This document shows positions 11,590 to 27,429 of a stretch of DNA of 64,000 nucleotides, piece by piece. Source of the DNA: Leptodactylus fallax (taxonomy: Eukaryota > Chordata > Amphibia > Anura > Leptodactylidae); NCBI GenBank assembly GCA_947044405.1, contig CAMRHE010000157.1:3486501-3550500 (forward strand). The letters run 5' to 3'. The notes below the pieces were generated by a model. That model ran no database searches and was not told the origin of the DNA. It was given only the letters and a program-made list of their open reading frames with translations. Position numbers and translations under genes: made by a program. The first letter of the stretch is position 1. The number at the start of each line of letters is the position of its first letter.

Positions 11590-12018
11590 AAATGAATAGT
11601 ACATTTGAATGTAAGAAACTTTTTAATATATCTTATTAAAGAAATCTAATTCCTTCTTTACTTATCAGGCTAATTTTCTCCTCCTTCTCTTTCACTTAGT
11701 CTCCGATATTAACCTTGCACACAGTGGTCTTTAGAGAGGGGAGGGAGGAAGGATAGTGTTAATTGGTTTATTGCCTCATTCTAGCAGTGGTTGACTCTTA
11801 TCTTGAAACTTAGCAGTGTTAGAAGAGCTCCCTCCTACAGAGTAGCAGAGCGTAGCAGCTGCATTGATATGTGTGTCTTTTCCAGCTGCCCCCCCCCCCC
11901 GCCTCCCATAGACTAATATGTAAAAAGTGACTTGGCTTGATAAATAGAGAAGGACACCTATTTCTTAAATAAATTTATGCTGCAAAGTTTCTTATATTCA
12001 CCTGTACTATTCTTTATA
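11590..12018. mobile_element. Fold-back MITE (AATAGTACA ends)
   Basis: Left AATAGTACATTTGAATGTAAGAAACTTT is mirrored by AAAGTTTCTTATATTCACCTGTACTATT at right. Its ends match pieces at 5730 and 400-445. Contains a C-run at 11888-11900. Confidence 0.65.
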
Positions 12019-13264
12019 AAAAAAAAATTGTATAATTGGAGGAATGCTTTAAAAAATCTCTTCAACTAGACCTGAAAATTCAGGTTGTACTTTTTGGAGT
12101 CTGTAGGTTAGAAGGTTTTTTTTTTTTAAAAGGATCTTATATGAAAAAAAAAAAAAAAAAAAAAGTTCCTAAACCTGTCCCTTCAAAAGTAATGTGTTTA
12201 TAAACATGGTGGTCACTTATCTGCTATGGTTTTGTGTGCTATAAAATTACAGAATTGTAATTGATAGAGCTGTCCCAGGTAGCTTCTAGAACCTATACAG
12301 TGGATGGAACTGGAAGCAAAAAAGGCTCTCTCCTCTGTATAGAGGCGGTTTCAGAGTACTGCAGCTCTGCTCCTCTTCACTTGAATAGATTTCTGGTGCC
12401 AGAGGCTGCTTGGAACTGGTGATCAGTGTGGGGACCAAATACTGGACCCCCTCAACAATGTAATACGGGTGACCTATCCTAAGTATAGGTCATCTGCATA
12501 AAAACAGCCCTGGTTCTACTAAAGACATAGTACTTTCTACTAAATACATTAACTTAGTGAGGACTTGGATTGTGCTTCAAGACAATGGTCAGCTTACCAG
12601 ACCTGCTTCAAAGCCCTCTTGGCTTTTTTTTTTTTCGGTAGCATAATGACACTTATAATGTGTGATGGACCTCAACATGTCTCCCTAATGATCCAAACCC
12701 AGCCTGGACCAATTCACACACACGTTTTAACTCCTTACATATTATATAAAATGTTGATTTCCCTCTGAACATATATAGTTGTAGTGACAACATGTAGTAA
12801 ATAGCTATAATAGAACACTTATCATTATCATAGGGGCATTTATAAGCCACCTTGATAATATCAATTTCAATGTATTTATTTCTATTTTAACACATAATTG
12901 AACACATCGGGGCAGCATTATGATGCCTTCTCTGGTATACATGACATGAAAAGTTGCAATGTTTTACACAAGTTGGAACTTTGCACAATATTTTGCACCA
13001 TGCTCCCCACTTTCCAAAAAGGGGACACTGTGATGGGTGGACTGGACAGATTTATCATCATTTACACAAGTTTAGTGGCATAAGTGATGCCTGAAATCTA
13101 TGTCAACTATGTGGTGCAGAGATTTTAGTCCAAGCACACATCTCTGCAAGAGAATGCACCTCTTTATAAAGGAGGCACATTCTCCCCTGAGAACATGAAG
13201 ACTGGCGTTTCTGAATCCTATAAAAATCTCATTCTGGATTCTAGTGACTTCTCCGTTTCTGTTA
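12019..13264. other. No gene recognised; A-run and MITE scrap
   Basis: A-run of about 21 at 12144-12164. A fragment of the GACCTATCCTAAGTATAGGTC palindrome family at about 12468-12492. Otherwise non-coding. Confidence 0.4.
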
Positions 13265-13266
13265 TA

Positions 13267-14901
<1,635 letters not shown>

Positions 14902-14903
14902 TA

Positions 14904-16130
14904 CCTAGATCTATAGGTGGTATCTGAAAGCTGAGACTCCAGAAGCACTTCGTAGGTGGTATAAAACTGGAGGAGATACAGAGATTTGAGGTGACAACCT
15001 GCCACCCACCCCACCACTATCCTTCTGGATTATGTAATTAAGGATCATTTTATGCCAAACAACACTTGAGAAAGGAGTACTTAACCCGAAACGCTATATG
15101 CATTGTGTGCTGTTTTGATTGGTTTGGGAAATAAAGGGTTGTGAGTTTGAACTTCTGGGTGAGCGTGGTGCCTTCTTCCTTTGCTCCATTTGGCGAAGTG
15201 GAGTGGGATTTAGTCTCCTACTATCTCCTGCTCTGCACACGGTCTTAGAATGGAAACCCATCATAGTGGCACATCTTTGCTGCAAATATAGGCCATTTGC
15301 TAAATAAACCACCACTTCCTCCCCAGTTAATAACCCCCCCCCATGTGTTCCACAAACTTTTGGCATTGACCGTTCACCCAGAGAACAATAAGTCTACATA
15401 CAGCTATGCAGAAAGAAAAAGACTGATTTCCAAATGTGAAGATGAAAAACTGTAAAAAAAAAAATCAATAAAAATATGTTTCAGTGAAAATGTGTCTATA
15501 TGCTTCAATGACATACATCTTATACCCTGGGTATTTAGCGTACTTATTAAAACAATATTTAGCTAATTAAAAGGGTGTAAAGCTTATATAGGTAGGACTA
15601 ATATCCCTGTGTAGACAAGTGACATTGGCATAAACCAGTTATGCCACCTAGGTGCGCACCCAAGCTATTACTTGGGGAGAAATGTCACATTCATAAATGC
15701 CTTTTGACAGAAATTAATGTAGCAAATATGTTGTTATACAACAGGTCAGCTGCATCAGTCAAAGACGACTCCTGGCTTACACAGCTTGCTCTCAAGATTA
15801 ATATGTTGGATGTCTGGTGATACAGATACAGACTATAAAATCTAGAGTTTTTCCAGTTTTAGGTAAATAAAGTAAAATCAGAGAAAACATGAATTGTTCT
15901 CTACATCTGTCTAATATACTTCATGTTTCTAGATATTACTTTGTTGTGTTTACAGTCACAGGTGGCAAACCTTGTGCAGGACTAATCCTACTGTCAGTAT
16001 AGTAGGCAATGCTCTGTGAGCTATAACCATCAGCAGCTGCTGAAAACTCTTGAACTATCTCGTGAATCTCTTGAACTATTGTTGTACATTAAAACACTTT
16101 CAAATATTTTTTTAGTTCTTGTGTCACATT
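14904..16130. other. No gene or clear repeat recognised
   Basis: Non-coding sequence between two Tc1 insertions. The overlapping 62- and 90-codon frames near 15094-15366 have no family signature. Confidence 0.4.
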
Positions 16131-16169
16131 AGAAGACCCATCATTTGTTTTATTTTTCCTCGATGAATT

Positions 16170-16400
16170 AACAAGTCAAATTGAAGTTTTTATTGGCACC
16201 ATTTTGTGGTACCGTTTTATGGGATTTTTTTATCACTTTTTATTCTAATTTTGGGAAGGCAGAAAAACTGTAATTCTGGTATTGCTTTTGTGAGATTTTT
16301 ATGGCAGTTTTTTAATGTAGTGCTTTCTCTTTTAATTGCTATTTTGTAAAGAAAATACGATTATTTTTTTTCTTGTAATATTTTCTATAAATTTTATGTT
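16170..16400. repeat. Possible unclassified AT-rich interspersed repeat
   Basis: Phrases such as TTTTTATTGGCACCATTTTG and GGGAAGGCAGAAAAACTG resemble an old repeat I associate with frog genomes. Non-coding, no clear boundaries. Confidence 0.3.
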
Positions 16401-16555
16401 TTCTGACAATGCTTTTTCAAATATATTTCTGCATTGTTGTGCATTTTGCCAGTCAGTGTTATAGATTTATGTCTATTGCAGGTCCATTAGGTCTTATATC
16501 TATCAGAGAAATGGGTTCAGGGTTTTGCAGATTACAGGTGGTGGCACTTTATATA

Positions 16556-18160
16556 CAGTAGGGAAAAAAAGTATTTAGTTAGCCACCAATTGTGCAAGTT
16601 CTCCCACTTAAAAAGATGAGGCCAGCCTGTAATTGACATCATAGGTAGACCTCAACTATGACAGATAAAATGAGAAAACAAAGCCAGAAAATCACATTGT
16701 CTGATTTTTAAAGAATTTATTTGCAAATTATGGTGGAAAATAAGTATTTGATCAATAACAAAAGTTAATCTCAATACTTTGTTATATATCCTTTGTTGGC
16801 AATGACAGAGGTCAAATGTTTTCTGTAAGTCTTCACAAGGTTGGCACACACTGTTGTTGGTATGTTGGCCCATTCCATGCAGATCTCCTCTAGAGCAGTG
16901 ATGTTTTGGGGGCTGTCGCTGGGAAACACGGACTGTCAACTCCCTCCAAAGGTTTTCTATGGGGTTGAGATCTGGAGACTGGCTAGGCCATTCCAGTACC
17001 TTGAAGTGCTTCTTATGAAGCCACTCCTTCGTTGTCCTGGCGGTGTGCTTGGGATCATTGTCATGCTGAAAGACCCAGCCACGTTTCATCTTCAATGCCC
17101 TTGCTGATGGAAGGAGGCTTACACTCAAAATCTCACGATACATGGCCCCATTCATTCTTTCATGTACACGGATCAGTCGTCCTGGTCCCTTTGCAGAGAA
17201 ACAGCCCCAAAGCATGATGTTGCCTCCCCCATGCTTCACAGTAGGTATGGTGTTCTTTGGATGAAACTCAGCATTCACTCTCTTACAAACACGACGAGTT
17301 GTGTTTCTACCAAACAGTTCTACTTTGGTTTCATCTGACCATATGACTTTCTCCCAATACACTTCTTGAACATCCAAATGCACTCTAGCAAACTTCAGAC
17401 GGGCCCAGATATGTACTGGCTTAAGCAGGGGGACATGTCTGGCACTGCAGGATCTGAGTCCCTGGAGGCGTAGTGTGTTACTGACGGTAGCCTTTGTTAC
17501 GTTAGTCCCAGCTTTCTGCAGGTCATTCACTAGGTCCCCCCCGTGTGGTTCTGGGATTTTTGCTCACTGTTCTTGTGATCATTTTGACCCCATGGGGTGA
17601 GATCTTGCGTGGAGTCCCTGATCGAGGGAGATTATCAGTTGTCTTGTATGTCTTCCATTTTCTAATTATTGCTCCCACAGTTGATTTCTTCACACCAAGC
17701 TGCTTGCCTATTGCAGATTCAGTCTTCCCAGCCTGGTGCAGGTCTATAATTTTGTTTCTGGTGTCCTTCCACAGCTCTTTGATCTTCACCATAGTGGAGT
17801 TTGGAGTGTGACTGTTTGAGGTTGTGGACAGGTGTCTTTTATACTGATAACAATGTCAAACAGGTGCCATTACTACAGGTAATGAGTGGAGGACAGAGGA
17901 GCCTCTTAAAGAAGAAGTTACAGGTCTGTGAGAGCCAGAAATCTTGCTTGTTTGTAGGTGACCAAATACTTATTTTCCACTATAATTTGCAAATAAATTC
18001 TTAAAAAATCAGACAATGTGATTTTCTGGATTTGTTTTCTCATTTTATCTCTCATAGTTGAGGTCTACCTATGATGTCAATTACAGGCCTCTCTCATCTT
18101 TTTAAGTGGGAGAACTTGCACACTTGGTGGATGACTAAATACTTTTTTTCCCCCCCACTG
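16556..18160 (-). mobile_element. Tc1-like transposon, family 2, reverse copy (1,605 bp)
   Basis: Starts CAGTAGGGAAAAAAAGTATT and ends with a C-run and CACTG; TA at 16554-16555 and 18161-18162. Ends are inverted repeats of about 200 bp with an inner repeat of the AAATAAGTATTTG motif (about 16738-16750 and 17962-17976). Same family as 42156-43757 in the opposite orientation. An inner TATA-like box is conserved on the minus strand at 17836-17843. Confidence 0.95.
16771..17792 (-). pseudogene. Tc1-like DDE transposase, two frameshifts (family 2)
   Basis: Starts [14 protein letters not shown] at 17792. The first 89 codons carry the helix-turn-helix. The frame then slips in a G-run: seven G here against six in the intact copy (plus-strand C-run at 17536-17542). 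The next frame is open from [13 protein letters not shown] and holds all three catalytic positions: WSDETK, the canonical QHDNDPKHT and [15 protein letters not shown] second slip, an extra base in a C-run (plus-strand G-run near 16909-16913), scrambles the last 50 or so residues. The original stop would have been at 16771-16773. Both breaks are single-base slips in homopolymers, so this is a recent casualty. Confidence 0.9.
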
Positions 18161-18162
18161 TA

Positions 18163-18668
18163 ATACCTTAATGGCCTATCAAGTATTTATGGCATATCCT
18201 TAGCTGGATATTAATACCCCTTTAAGTGTACAGCTTAACCTTCACTTTACTGTAATAGTTGTGTAAACTATAACATTTTAACTTGACCCTGAATGACACC
18301 ACACGTGTTCAGGCATGGAACTGCTGATGGACATCATTTCTTGATGTTTTCATAGAACAGATACTGGCATCAACATAAAAATGTGTTTTTTGTGTATAAA
18401 AGAGAAATTTCTTAGTCATTTCCTTGAGGTTAGCTAAGCTTCTTTACGAAAAAGCATAAACTGAAAATACTAGTAAGATTTTGTCAGTGACTTACTCTGT
18501 TTTGCAAATCATTGTCAGGAGAAGTAAATGTTAGTTGTACAATGTTTCTTAAGATGATTTTACTATGTTCTCATGGAGGTGCAAATGGAGGATTACAATC
18601 CACTTCATTTCTATCTTGCTCTTAACCAAAAAAAAAAAAAGAAAAACGTAGAGATTGTGGATGTCTAT
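18163..18668. other. No gene recognised; MITE scrap at left
   Basis: 18175-18232 resembles the end of an AAAGGGGTT-family MITE (TTAATACCCCTTTAA). The rest is non-coding with an A-run at 18628-18640. Confidence 0.4.
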
Positions 18669-19098
18669 ATAGAGGAACTTTCACCACCTTCACCAATTCA
18701 AGTTCTTAGCATCTGTTAATAAGCGCCACTCCACTGATTCTGGCACAGCTGGAATTTTCTCGCTAGCCTTCTGTGTTCTCGAGCAAGCAGTGCTGTTAGT
18801 TTTGGTTCCTGATGTCAGAAGAACAGTGCCAGGCAGGGGGTGTGAGTCAGATCTCCAATCAGAGGCAGCCAATGTCAGAGCTCAGAATCACACCCCTTGT
18901 CTGCTACTGCCTGACACCGCCCTCCTGACAGTACACAGGCTAAATAGTACATCAGGAACCAAAACTAATAGCATTGACTGCTCAGGAACGGTGGGGGTAG
19001 AAAAAAAAAATTCTAACTGTACCAGAATCAGTGGTGCGGCACATATTAAATGATGCAAAGAGCTGGACATGTTGGAGGTGATGAAAGGTTCTCTTTAA
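18669..19098. mobile_element. TTAA-type fold-back MITE, family A copy 2
   Basis: Left AGAGGAACTTTCACCACC, right GAGGTGATGAAAGGTTCTC followed by TTAA. Interior arms AAGCGCCACTCCACTGATTC and GAATCAGTGGTGCGGC are inverted. Non-coding; frames inside it read the palindrome. Confidence 0.75.
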
Positions 19099-19392
19099 CC
19101 TTGCTGTAAACATTTTTAATTTAGTTAGAACTGGCTGCTAGGGGAATCTGGTTGGATTTCTACCTATTCTTTAGAGATCAGTGGCAAACAGAGGTTTATT
19201 GAGACTTATTTTCTCAAGCTCAAAATAATATGGTTATGTGACCAAGCCAAGCAAGCATTTCACTGAGGGTTTCAGGGATAAAAGCTGATAGATGAACAAT
19301 CCACACAGCAGTTTTCTGGGATCAGGAATATTGATATCCTGTCGTTTGGATCATTGATGATCAAAGTAAATAAAGCCAGAGTCACACATATA

Positions 19393-21028
<1,636 letters not shown>

Positions 21029-21030
21029 TA

Positions 21031-22130
21031 CACTACTGCTTCATTCACACAGGACACTTTGGAACCCCATTTTTATGATTGATGAGGGTCCCAGTGGTGG
21101 AACATCCAGTGATCTAACAACCCTTTCTTGTGTATAAGAGCAATTTGCAGTTTTTCATTAATACTGTCATAAAGTGTGTAATTAATAACATCAGTATATC
21201 CATCCTGGACTCTAAGTGCAGTGAAAACTATCTATTAATGCCTAAAAATAATAATGATTATTAATAATAATGATGGAATAATAAAACTGATATTGCTGAA
21301 AGCTGATCTTATTCAGATATTAACTGTATTTCCATAAATCCTATAGATCAGAACCCATGAGGAGTGTCTCTAGCCAAATACAGTTCTCTTACTACAGCGA
21401 AGAATACTATATCTGAAATTGCTGCTGACTTGGAGTAATGTCATGTTGAAACTGGAAAATCTGATTCAAGTATGTGGGACTTACGAAAGCTAAGTAAAGA
21501 GGAAGTCAGTGAAAACAACTTTGTTCTGATTCATTATGTGCTATGTGGGATTACTGAATGACTGGCCAAATGCAGCAGATAGGAGTGTCATGGTAGGTGG
21601 GAGGATTCAGCTTGCTTGGAGGCATAAAATGAAGAGAGCGCTAAGCTTGGCTTTGACTAATTCCAATTCGCCCAGACCAACCCATGATTACACAATCCAA
21701 AGAAACCAACGCAATAACATACATTGGTACATCCATCAAAAAATGATCCTGTTACCTCACTTTTTTGATTTCTAATAAATATATATATTTTTTAATAAAA
21801 ATAACAAAAATAGTACCGCCTCACTGTTCTTTCTCTTAGTTACAGGACGTGTTATACCCCAAAGCAGTATTTAACATTGTGCAGGCTTCATAGCTGAAAT
21901 CTCCCAGTGTTTCTTGCACATTTTTCCGTTGTTCACTGACATTTTTCTCTAGAAGACTGATAGTAAATCTATTGAATACAAACTTAAATAATAGTTTTAA
22001 TTTTGCTGCCTAGATCAGAAAATTGCCATTACTGCATCAGTCTATTCTGTACTCATATGGTTTGCATTCTGCAAAGTTCATCTTTTATACCAGGCACTGT
22101 ACAATAATCTGATATTGTAAAATATAAGTA
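21031..22130. other. No gene recognised
   Basis: Non-coding; short (AATAAT) stretch at about 21247-21285. The 79-codon frame at 21536 has no motif. Confidence 0.4.
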
Positions 22131-22134
22131 ATAG

Positions 22135-22440
22135 TTCTCCCCATAATTCTCGCAATAATGCCTCCCCAGAGTGTTCTGAGAGTGTCTTTCACAGTGCCTG
22201 CGTTATTAATAGCCTCCCAATAGTAATAAGATATAGCTCTCCCACCTCTGTCTCAATAGTAATGATGCCCCCAATCATAATTCTCACCCAGTGTGCCCCA
22301 TTAGTAACCGTGCCCCTGAAATTGGGCCTTTAGAAATAATTCTCCCATAGTTATAATGCTTTCCAAGTGTGCTTTCACTATAAGGCTCCAGCATAGTTCT
22401 CCTGATAGTAACAAAGATCCCCAGCATGCGTCCAGTAGCA
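22135..22440. repeat. Degenerate short-period repeat
   Basis: Recurrent themes such as AATAATGCC/CTCCC and AGTAATAA with C-rich spacers every 30-40 bp suggest an old, decayed minisatellite of the kind seen at 27430. Units are too diverged to align confidently. Confidence 0.35.
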
Positions 22441-22591
22441 CAGTACTCAACACCAATACAGTATTTTGTGAGCCTGGGTACATCTGAAGTGCCAGAAAAA
22501 AAGATTTGGTGCCTATGTCCTGGATCTTCTGCACTAGTGGCATTGATCATCAAGATCAGGGTCTGTTGTCTGACAGGTATAGCAGTAAATG

Positions 22592-22755
22592 TAAGGGTTG
22601 GCCTGGAGTCCGTCCGCCGTGAATCCGACCTGGGTTTTTAAACAAACCGTTTCACACCTTTCCCAATAATTTCCCAATCCTTTTTTCTGACATTTAGGTC
22701 GGATTCACGGCGTACGGACTCCGGGCGCAAGTGTGAACGAAACATAAGCCTTATA
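22592..22755. mobile_element. Short palindromic MITE
   Basis: Arms GGAGTCCGTCCGCCGTGAAT (left) and ATTCACGGCGTACGGACTCC (right) are inverted around a roughly 70-bp loop. Right end has GTGTGAACGAAACATAAG, like other short MITEs here. Confidence 0.65.
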
Positions 22756-22759
22756 CTAT

Positions 22760-23465
22760 ATGTCATAATCTAACATATCTCTGTTTTTCACTGTTGTGCT
22801 CTAATTTTGTATTGATGTATTTTGTATTTATGTATCTATTTAACTGCAAGCCAGAAAAACAAACACGTTTTCTAGCTGTAACACTTTGTTCATCATAAAT
22901 TATATTGCTAAACCTATAAAGCTATTATACTTTGGAGTCATTTTTTTCCTTGGGGAGATTGTGCCACGGACTAAATAGATCAAAGCCGTCTCAGTACAAA
23001 AGCATTTATGATTTAACATATGCATTTGCGTCATAATTCGTATAAGAGTTGCAATTGCACTTAACTTCCAAAGCTTGCCACCTTGATAGTTGAGCTTCTA
23101 CTTATGTGTGTCTTAAGTGTTTGACCAGTGTTTGAGATTTTTCTTACTACCTGATAAGGGATGCTTTTTACTAGGAATGACCTAAATGTAATTTGCTATT
23201 AGGCATTTTACCTTGATTAATACCAATTATTTAGGTCACCCCCCCTTTTAAATCAATCCCCTTTTATAGTATGAGTGTGTTGGGCGAACCTCACGAACCA
23301 AAATTGCTATTATACTCTGGAGTTTTCTTTACACCAATGGGACTGTTTGGTATAGTTTCTGATTGCATTAGAAATTAAGCAAACGATTAAAAATTATATT
23401 CTTCCCATATAATATTATGGAATATTGCTAGGATCTTTCTTACTGAGCAAAAGTCACTTCACTTT
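22760..23465. other. No gene recognised
   Basis: AT-rich non-coding sequence; nothing identifiable. Confidence 0.4.
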
Positions 23466-23466
23466 A

Positions 23467-24240
23467 AAGGGAGTCTACCACCCAGACTTGGATTGGCCCA
23501 CCAGGATACCAGTGTATCCCCTGGTGGTCCCCGTGGCTTTAGGGGGTCCTACCAAACTCCCAGTGCTTTTTTAATAGGCAACAGAGGTCCAGTAACAGAC
23601 TCTATTCACTTACCACTCCCCACTCCTGCTCAAGGCCTCCTCTTCAGCCTCCGGGGGGCTCCCGTGCGTCGATCATTACGTCATCGCAACTTGATGTGCG
23701 ACGCACAGGACCCATTGAAGGCTGAAGAGGTGCAGAGGAGGTCGTGAGAAGGAGCGTGGAGTGGTAAGTGAATGCAGCCAGGTTCTCCCTGGTTTTGCGA
23801 TCCAGTTGTTAAAACCAGATCGCAGAACTGTGGAGAAGTTACGCTGCCAACGCAGTTCTGCTAATGATAGAGCAGGTAGCCACAGGCTTCCTGCTCTACC
23901 ACTTTCTGACTTATAGGCCACATTGAGCCTGTGGCCTACAAGCTAAGCACCAATACTCACTTGTCTGCTCTCTGGCGCCTCCTGCTTCTTCCTGCTTCGG
24001 GCGTACATGACGTCGCAACAGTGCGCCCAAGCAGAGTTGGACCAGGGAGCAGACAGGTAAGTAATGATCCAATTCTGCTGTAGGAGGGACCAGTGAAGGG
24101 GTCACTGTATGGCCCATAGAGTGGCCATTTTAATGGTCCCTCCCCATACAGTGGCCCCTTCACTGGTCCACCATACTGTAAGGGGGCCAATGATGGGGCC
24201 ATTATAGAGTGTGGGGGCAGTGACGGGGGTTAATATCCTG
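23467..24240. repeat. GC-rich palindromic repeat cluster
   Basis: Starts AAAGGGAGTCTACCACC, the end motif of the MITE at 41201. Inside are inverted pieces: CCTCTTCAGCCT / AGGCTGAAGAGG, CACTTACCACTCC / GGAGTGGTAAGTG and GTGCGTCGATCATTACGTCATCGC. Further inverted stretches lie at 23860-24200 (GCCACTTT..., CCTTCACTGGTCC). Probably two or more overlapping non-autonomous elements; boundaries unclear. Confidence 0.5.
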
Positions 24241-24282
24241 TTGGTGACATTAGTGTGGAGCGTTAGGGGGTATAATAAAGGG

Positions 24283-24650
24283 GTTTTCCAGGCTTAATTT
24301 TTTTATGGTCTATCCTCAGGATAGGCCATAAATACCTGATTGGTAAGTGGCTGAGACTCGGACCAATCAGCTGTACGGAGCCACTTCTGGCACCCATCCT
24401 GTACACAATACGGGGTCGGAAGCAGAAAGCTCTGTCCACTGTATGGGGGCCCGGGCACCTTCACTGCACCTCAGCACTTATTGAAGTCAGTGGGAGCTGA
24501 GCAGAAGTGATGGGTCCCGTTCACTATACAGCTGATGGAGCTTTCTGCTTCTGGCCCTGTATTGTGTACAGAACAGACGCCGGAAGTGGCTCTGTACAGC
24601 TGATGGGACCGTGTGTCAGCCCTCTACCAATCAGGTATTTATGCCAAGAA
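24283..24650. mobile_element. Fold-back MITE, AAAGGGGTTTTCCAGG family (right tip missing)
   Basis: Left AAAGGGGTTTTCCAGG, then CTATCCTCAGGATAGG and ATACCTGATTGG. Mirrored arms on the right: GCTTTCTGCTTCTGG, GCCGGAAGTGGC, CCAATCAGGTAT. The right terminus is lost near 24645. Confidence 0.65.
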
Positions 24651-24762
24651 GGCAACAGCACAAGACTGAATGGATACTGGCAGCAGACAATGGAGGTCCG
24701 GGGACAGGTGAGTATGATTTTTTTTTATTTTTATTTTTTCCCAATTCCTGGACAATCTCTAA

Positions 24763-25095
24763 AGGGTTTATCCATCTTTCTAATACTGATGTCCTGTCCT
24801 TAGGATAGGCCATCAATATTACCTTTGCAGGAGTCCAATAGCCAGGACCTCTGCAGATAAGCTTTTCCAGGACAATATGGCTACAGGCAACAATTCCAGG
24901 AGCCATGCTGCTTGCTTGCCTTACATAGTGTAGCAGTAGGTTTAGTTAGTGCAGTGGTGCACATCATTTGGCGGGTGAGCAGCATGGCTCCTGACATGTC
25001 ATTACCTGTAGCTGCGCTGTCTCAGTACCGCTGATCTGCAGGGGTCTTGGCTGTGGGCGGTGGGCCCCTAGAAACTCCACTGGTGGGGCCTAGTC
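24763..25095. mobile_element. Partial fold-back MITE of the same class
   Basis: Left AAAGGGTTTATCCATC and CCTTAGGATAGGCCATC. Interior inverted pieces GGAGCCATGCTGCTTGC and GTGAGCAGCATGGCTCC. Right end not found. Confidence 0.55.
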
Positions 25096-25099
25096 ACTG

Positions 25100-25588
25100 C
25101 TACCACCTCCCCTAAGCATATTCAACTGTCACCTCCATATTACAGAGCACATTAGTGATATACATCATACCTTTGTTATGTATGTCACTTTTGTAGTTTT
25201 TTAGAGAAACAACTTTGAAGTCTTATGTAAATGAGGCAGTTCATACACTAAAGGGGGGCCTTCAGCCCTGGGAGAACTGCTCTTGCTACTCAGACCCCTA
25301 CCATCTCCTGCCTGTGCTAGCACCTGCTGTGACAATTGATCCTCCCACTGTTAACACAGCAACTAACTAATTGAGCAGCAAGAGCAGTGTTTCGTGGAGC
25401 TGAAGTCCCATCCCCAGTGCACGAAATTCCTGATTTGCATAAGACTTCATTTGCGTAAGAGTTGATTTATTCCAACTCTACAAAGTGACATTCATAACAA
25501 AGGTATGTTATTTGTCAGTGTAGGGTTCGCTCTGCAATGTGGTTGCGGTCGTTGAAGATGCTTGGGAGAGATGACAGACTGTCTTTAA
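25100..25588. mobile_element. TTAA-type MITE, family B copy 1
   Basis: Shares order and sequence with 41201-41598: AAGCATATTCAACTGTCACC at left, CTTCAGCCCTGGG, TTTGCATAAG and ATGCTTGGG near the right end. TTAA at 25585-25588 closes the right side; the left tip is eroded. Confidence 0.7.
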
Positions 25589-25874
25589 ACCTTTTAGGCC
25601 CCTGCAATTCTGTGTTATTCTGTGATACTACTGTATAATTAATTCCAAAAACCGATCTCTTGTTTCCATCCTGCACTGACTAATGGTTACCACTTCCTAA
25701 TTCCATTATTGCTTGTGAATCATATACTGTAGTTTAAAGTCATTAGTAGTAGTAATATAGTTCTCTGTAAACTTATTTTCAATCTGTTTCCTGTGGCGAT
25801 AGATAAGTTAGACCAATTGTCACATAACTGATGACAAACGTTTCATATCCTGATTACATAGAAAACTTTAGTTT

Positions 25875-26329
25875 ACAGGGGACCTTTCACGTCCTCATGT
25901 ATATGTGGTTTTACATACCGCTAGAAAGCTGACAGCGCGCTGAATTCAGTTCATGACAGTCTAACTGCTCTGTGAGGGGGAGGGCGTTCCTCACAGCTCA
26001 GCTTCATCAGCCCCCTCTCTCTGTCCTCGTCCATAGCCGAGTACTGTCAGAGGGGACGTTCCTTACAGACCAGTGATGACGCTGAGCTGTGAGGAACGCC
26101 CCCCAGTACAAGTCTATGGATAGTACTGTCAGGGGGATCGTTCCTCACAACACAGCTAGACTGTCAGGAGCGCCCTTCTGACAGTGAACGGTGAAATTTA
26201 GACCCCCGATATCTCCATCCCCGGGGAATATAACTGGAAAGCTGACAGAGTGCTGAATTCAGCGCGCTGTCGGCTTTCTATCTGTATGTAAAACCGCATA
26301 AACATGAGGACGTGAAAGGTCCTCTTTAA
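25875..26329. mobile_element. TTAA-type fold-back MITE with hairpin core
   Basis: Left GGGGACCTTTCACGTCCTCATG and right CATGAGGACGTGAAAGGTCC then TTTAA. Next come inverted arms CTAGAAAGCTGACAGCGCGC / GCGCGCTGTCGGCTTTCTA, and hairpins GAGGGCGTTCCTCACAGCTC. This is the full-ended version of the element nested at 1038-1698. Its right TTAA (26326-26329) is also the start of the next MITE. Confidence 0.8.
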
Positions 26330-26600
26330 AGGGGTTTTCCAATAAACAACATTTATCACCTATCTGCAGTCTGACTGCTGAGGTATTAACAAATTAGGAA
26401 AACCGGGGCCCCAAACCCTTATATGATTGGAATGGTAGTATGCATTTTTGAACACCACGCTTTACTCTGCTGCCATGCAACTAAATGAAGGGATGTTTTA
26501 CCCCTCCATTAACACTCAGGGACCTCTTTTCTCCTAATAGGGGGAATCATTTTCATGGTCAGGTGTGGCCCCAGGGTTCAGACCCCCAGTGATCTTAATT
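26330..26600. mobile_element. AAAGGGGTTTTCC-family MITE remnant
   Basis: Begins TTAAAGGGGTTTTCCAATAAAC, sharing the TTAA with the preceding MITE. Phrases CTGACTGCTGAGG and GACCCCCAGTGATC are typical of the family. The right arm is not preserved. Confidence 0.5.
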
Positions 26601-27325
26601 TACCACATATGCTTCATATAGGTGGTAAATCTTGTTTATATGAAATTCCCATTTATATGCAGGTTGCATGAGCTGATTGTATGTATAGTGACCATAATTA
26701 TTTTGTTTGCTTCTTTTTTAATTGTAGTTTTTATAACATTTTATAAAGGGAAAACAGGAGTACAATGCAAAAAAAAGCATTCACAAGATGTACAGGCCCG
26801 CAATACGAGAGCTTGAGGAAATGTGTGTACATAACCAATTATCCATATATTATCAGAATAGTAAGGACATACAGTGGGAGACGCAGGACAGGAACCACAA
26901 GTAAAGGGAGGGGGGATACACTGCCACAATATCAGAAAGTTAGGTCTTCTGCAGCTTCCCTCCTTTTCTATCTCCAGGACCTAAAGATTCTAGAGCACCC
27001 AAAAGTTATCCCAGGGTTTCCAAACAGTATCAAACCTTTCCTCATTATTCAGAAGAGCTCTCAAGCTTTCAAGTGTTCTAGTCTGTTCTAGTCTAGTCTT
27101 ATTCTTGCATGATACAGCTCCTCTAAGGAGGGAGGAGGGAAGCTCCTCCAGTGTTTGGCAATGAGGCATCTGGGGGATGTGAGAATATGAATTAAAAGCT
27201 GTAAGGAATGTATGTGTAAACGCTCAGATGGCAGGTTAAGTAAATATTAATATCTTAGGGATCAGTGGGAGGCTAACCCCTAACACCCGCTCAATTAGGG
27301 TTTGAACCTGTCTACAAAAGGGTTG
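26601..27325. other. No gene recognised
   Basis: Non-coding; the 108-codon frame at 26765-27091 has no domain and compositional bias only. Confidence 0.4.
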
Positions 27326-27429
27326 GAGCCAGTTGCGTAACTAAAGTTTTGTGGGCCCCGGTGCAAACTTTTGTCCGAGGCCCCCCTACCCCCTCCCTAC
27401 AGAAAATTCTTGATAGTGACAGTTACAGG

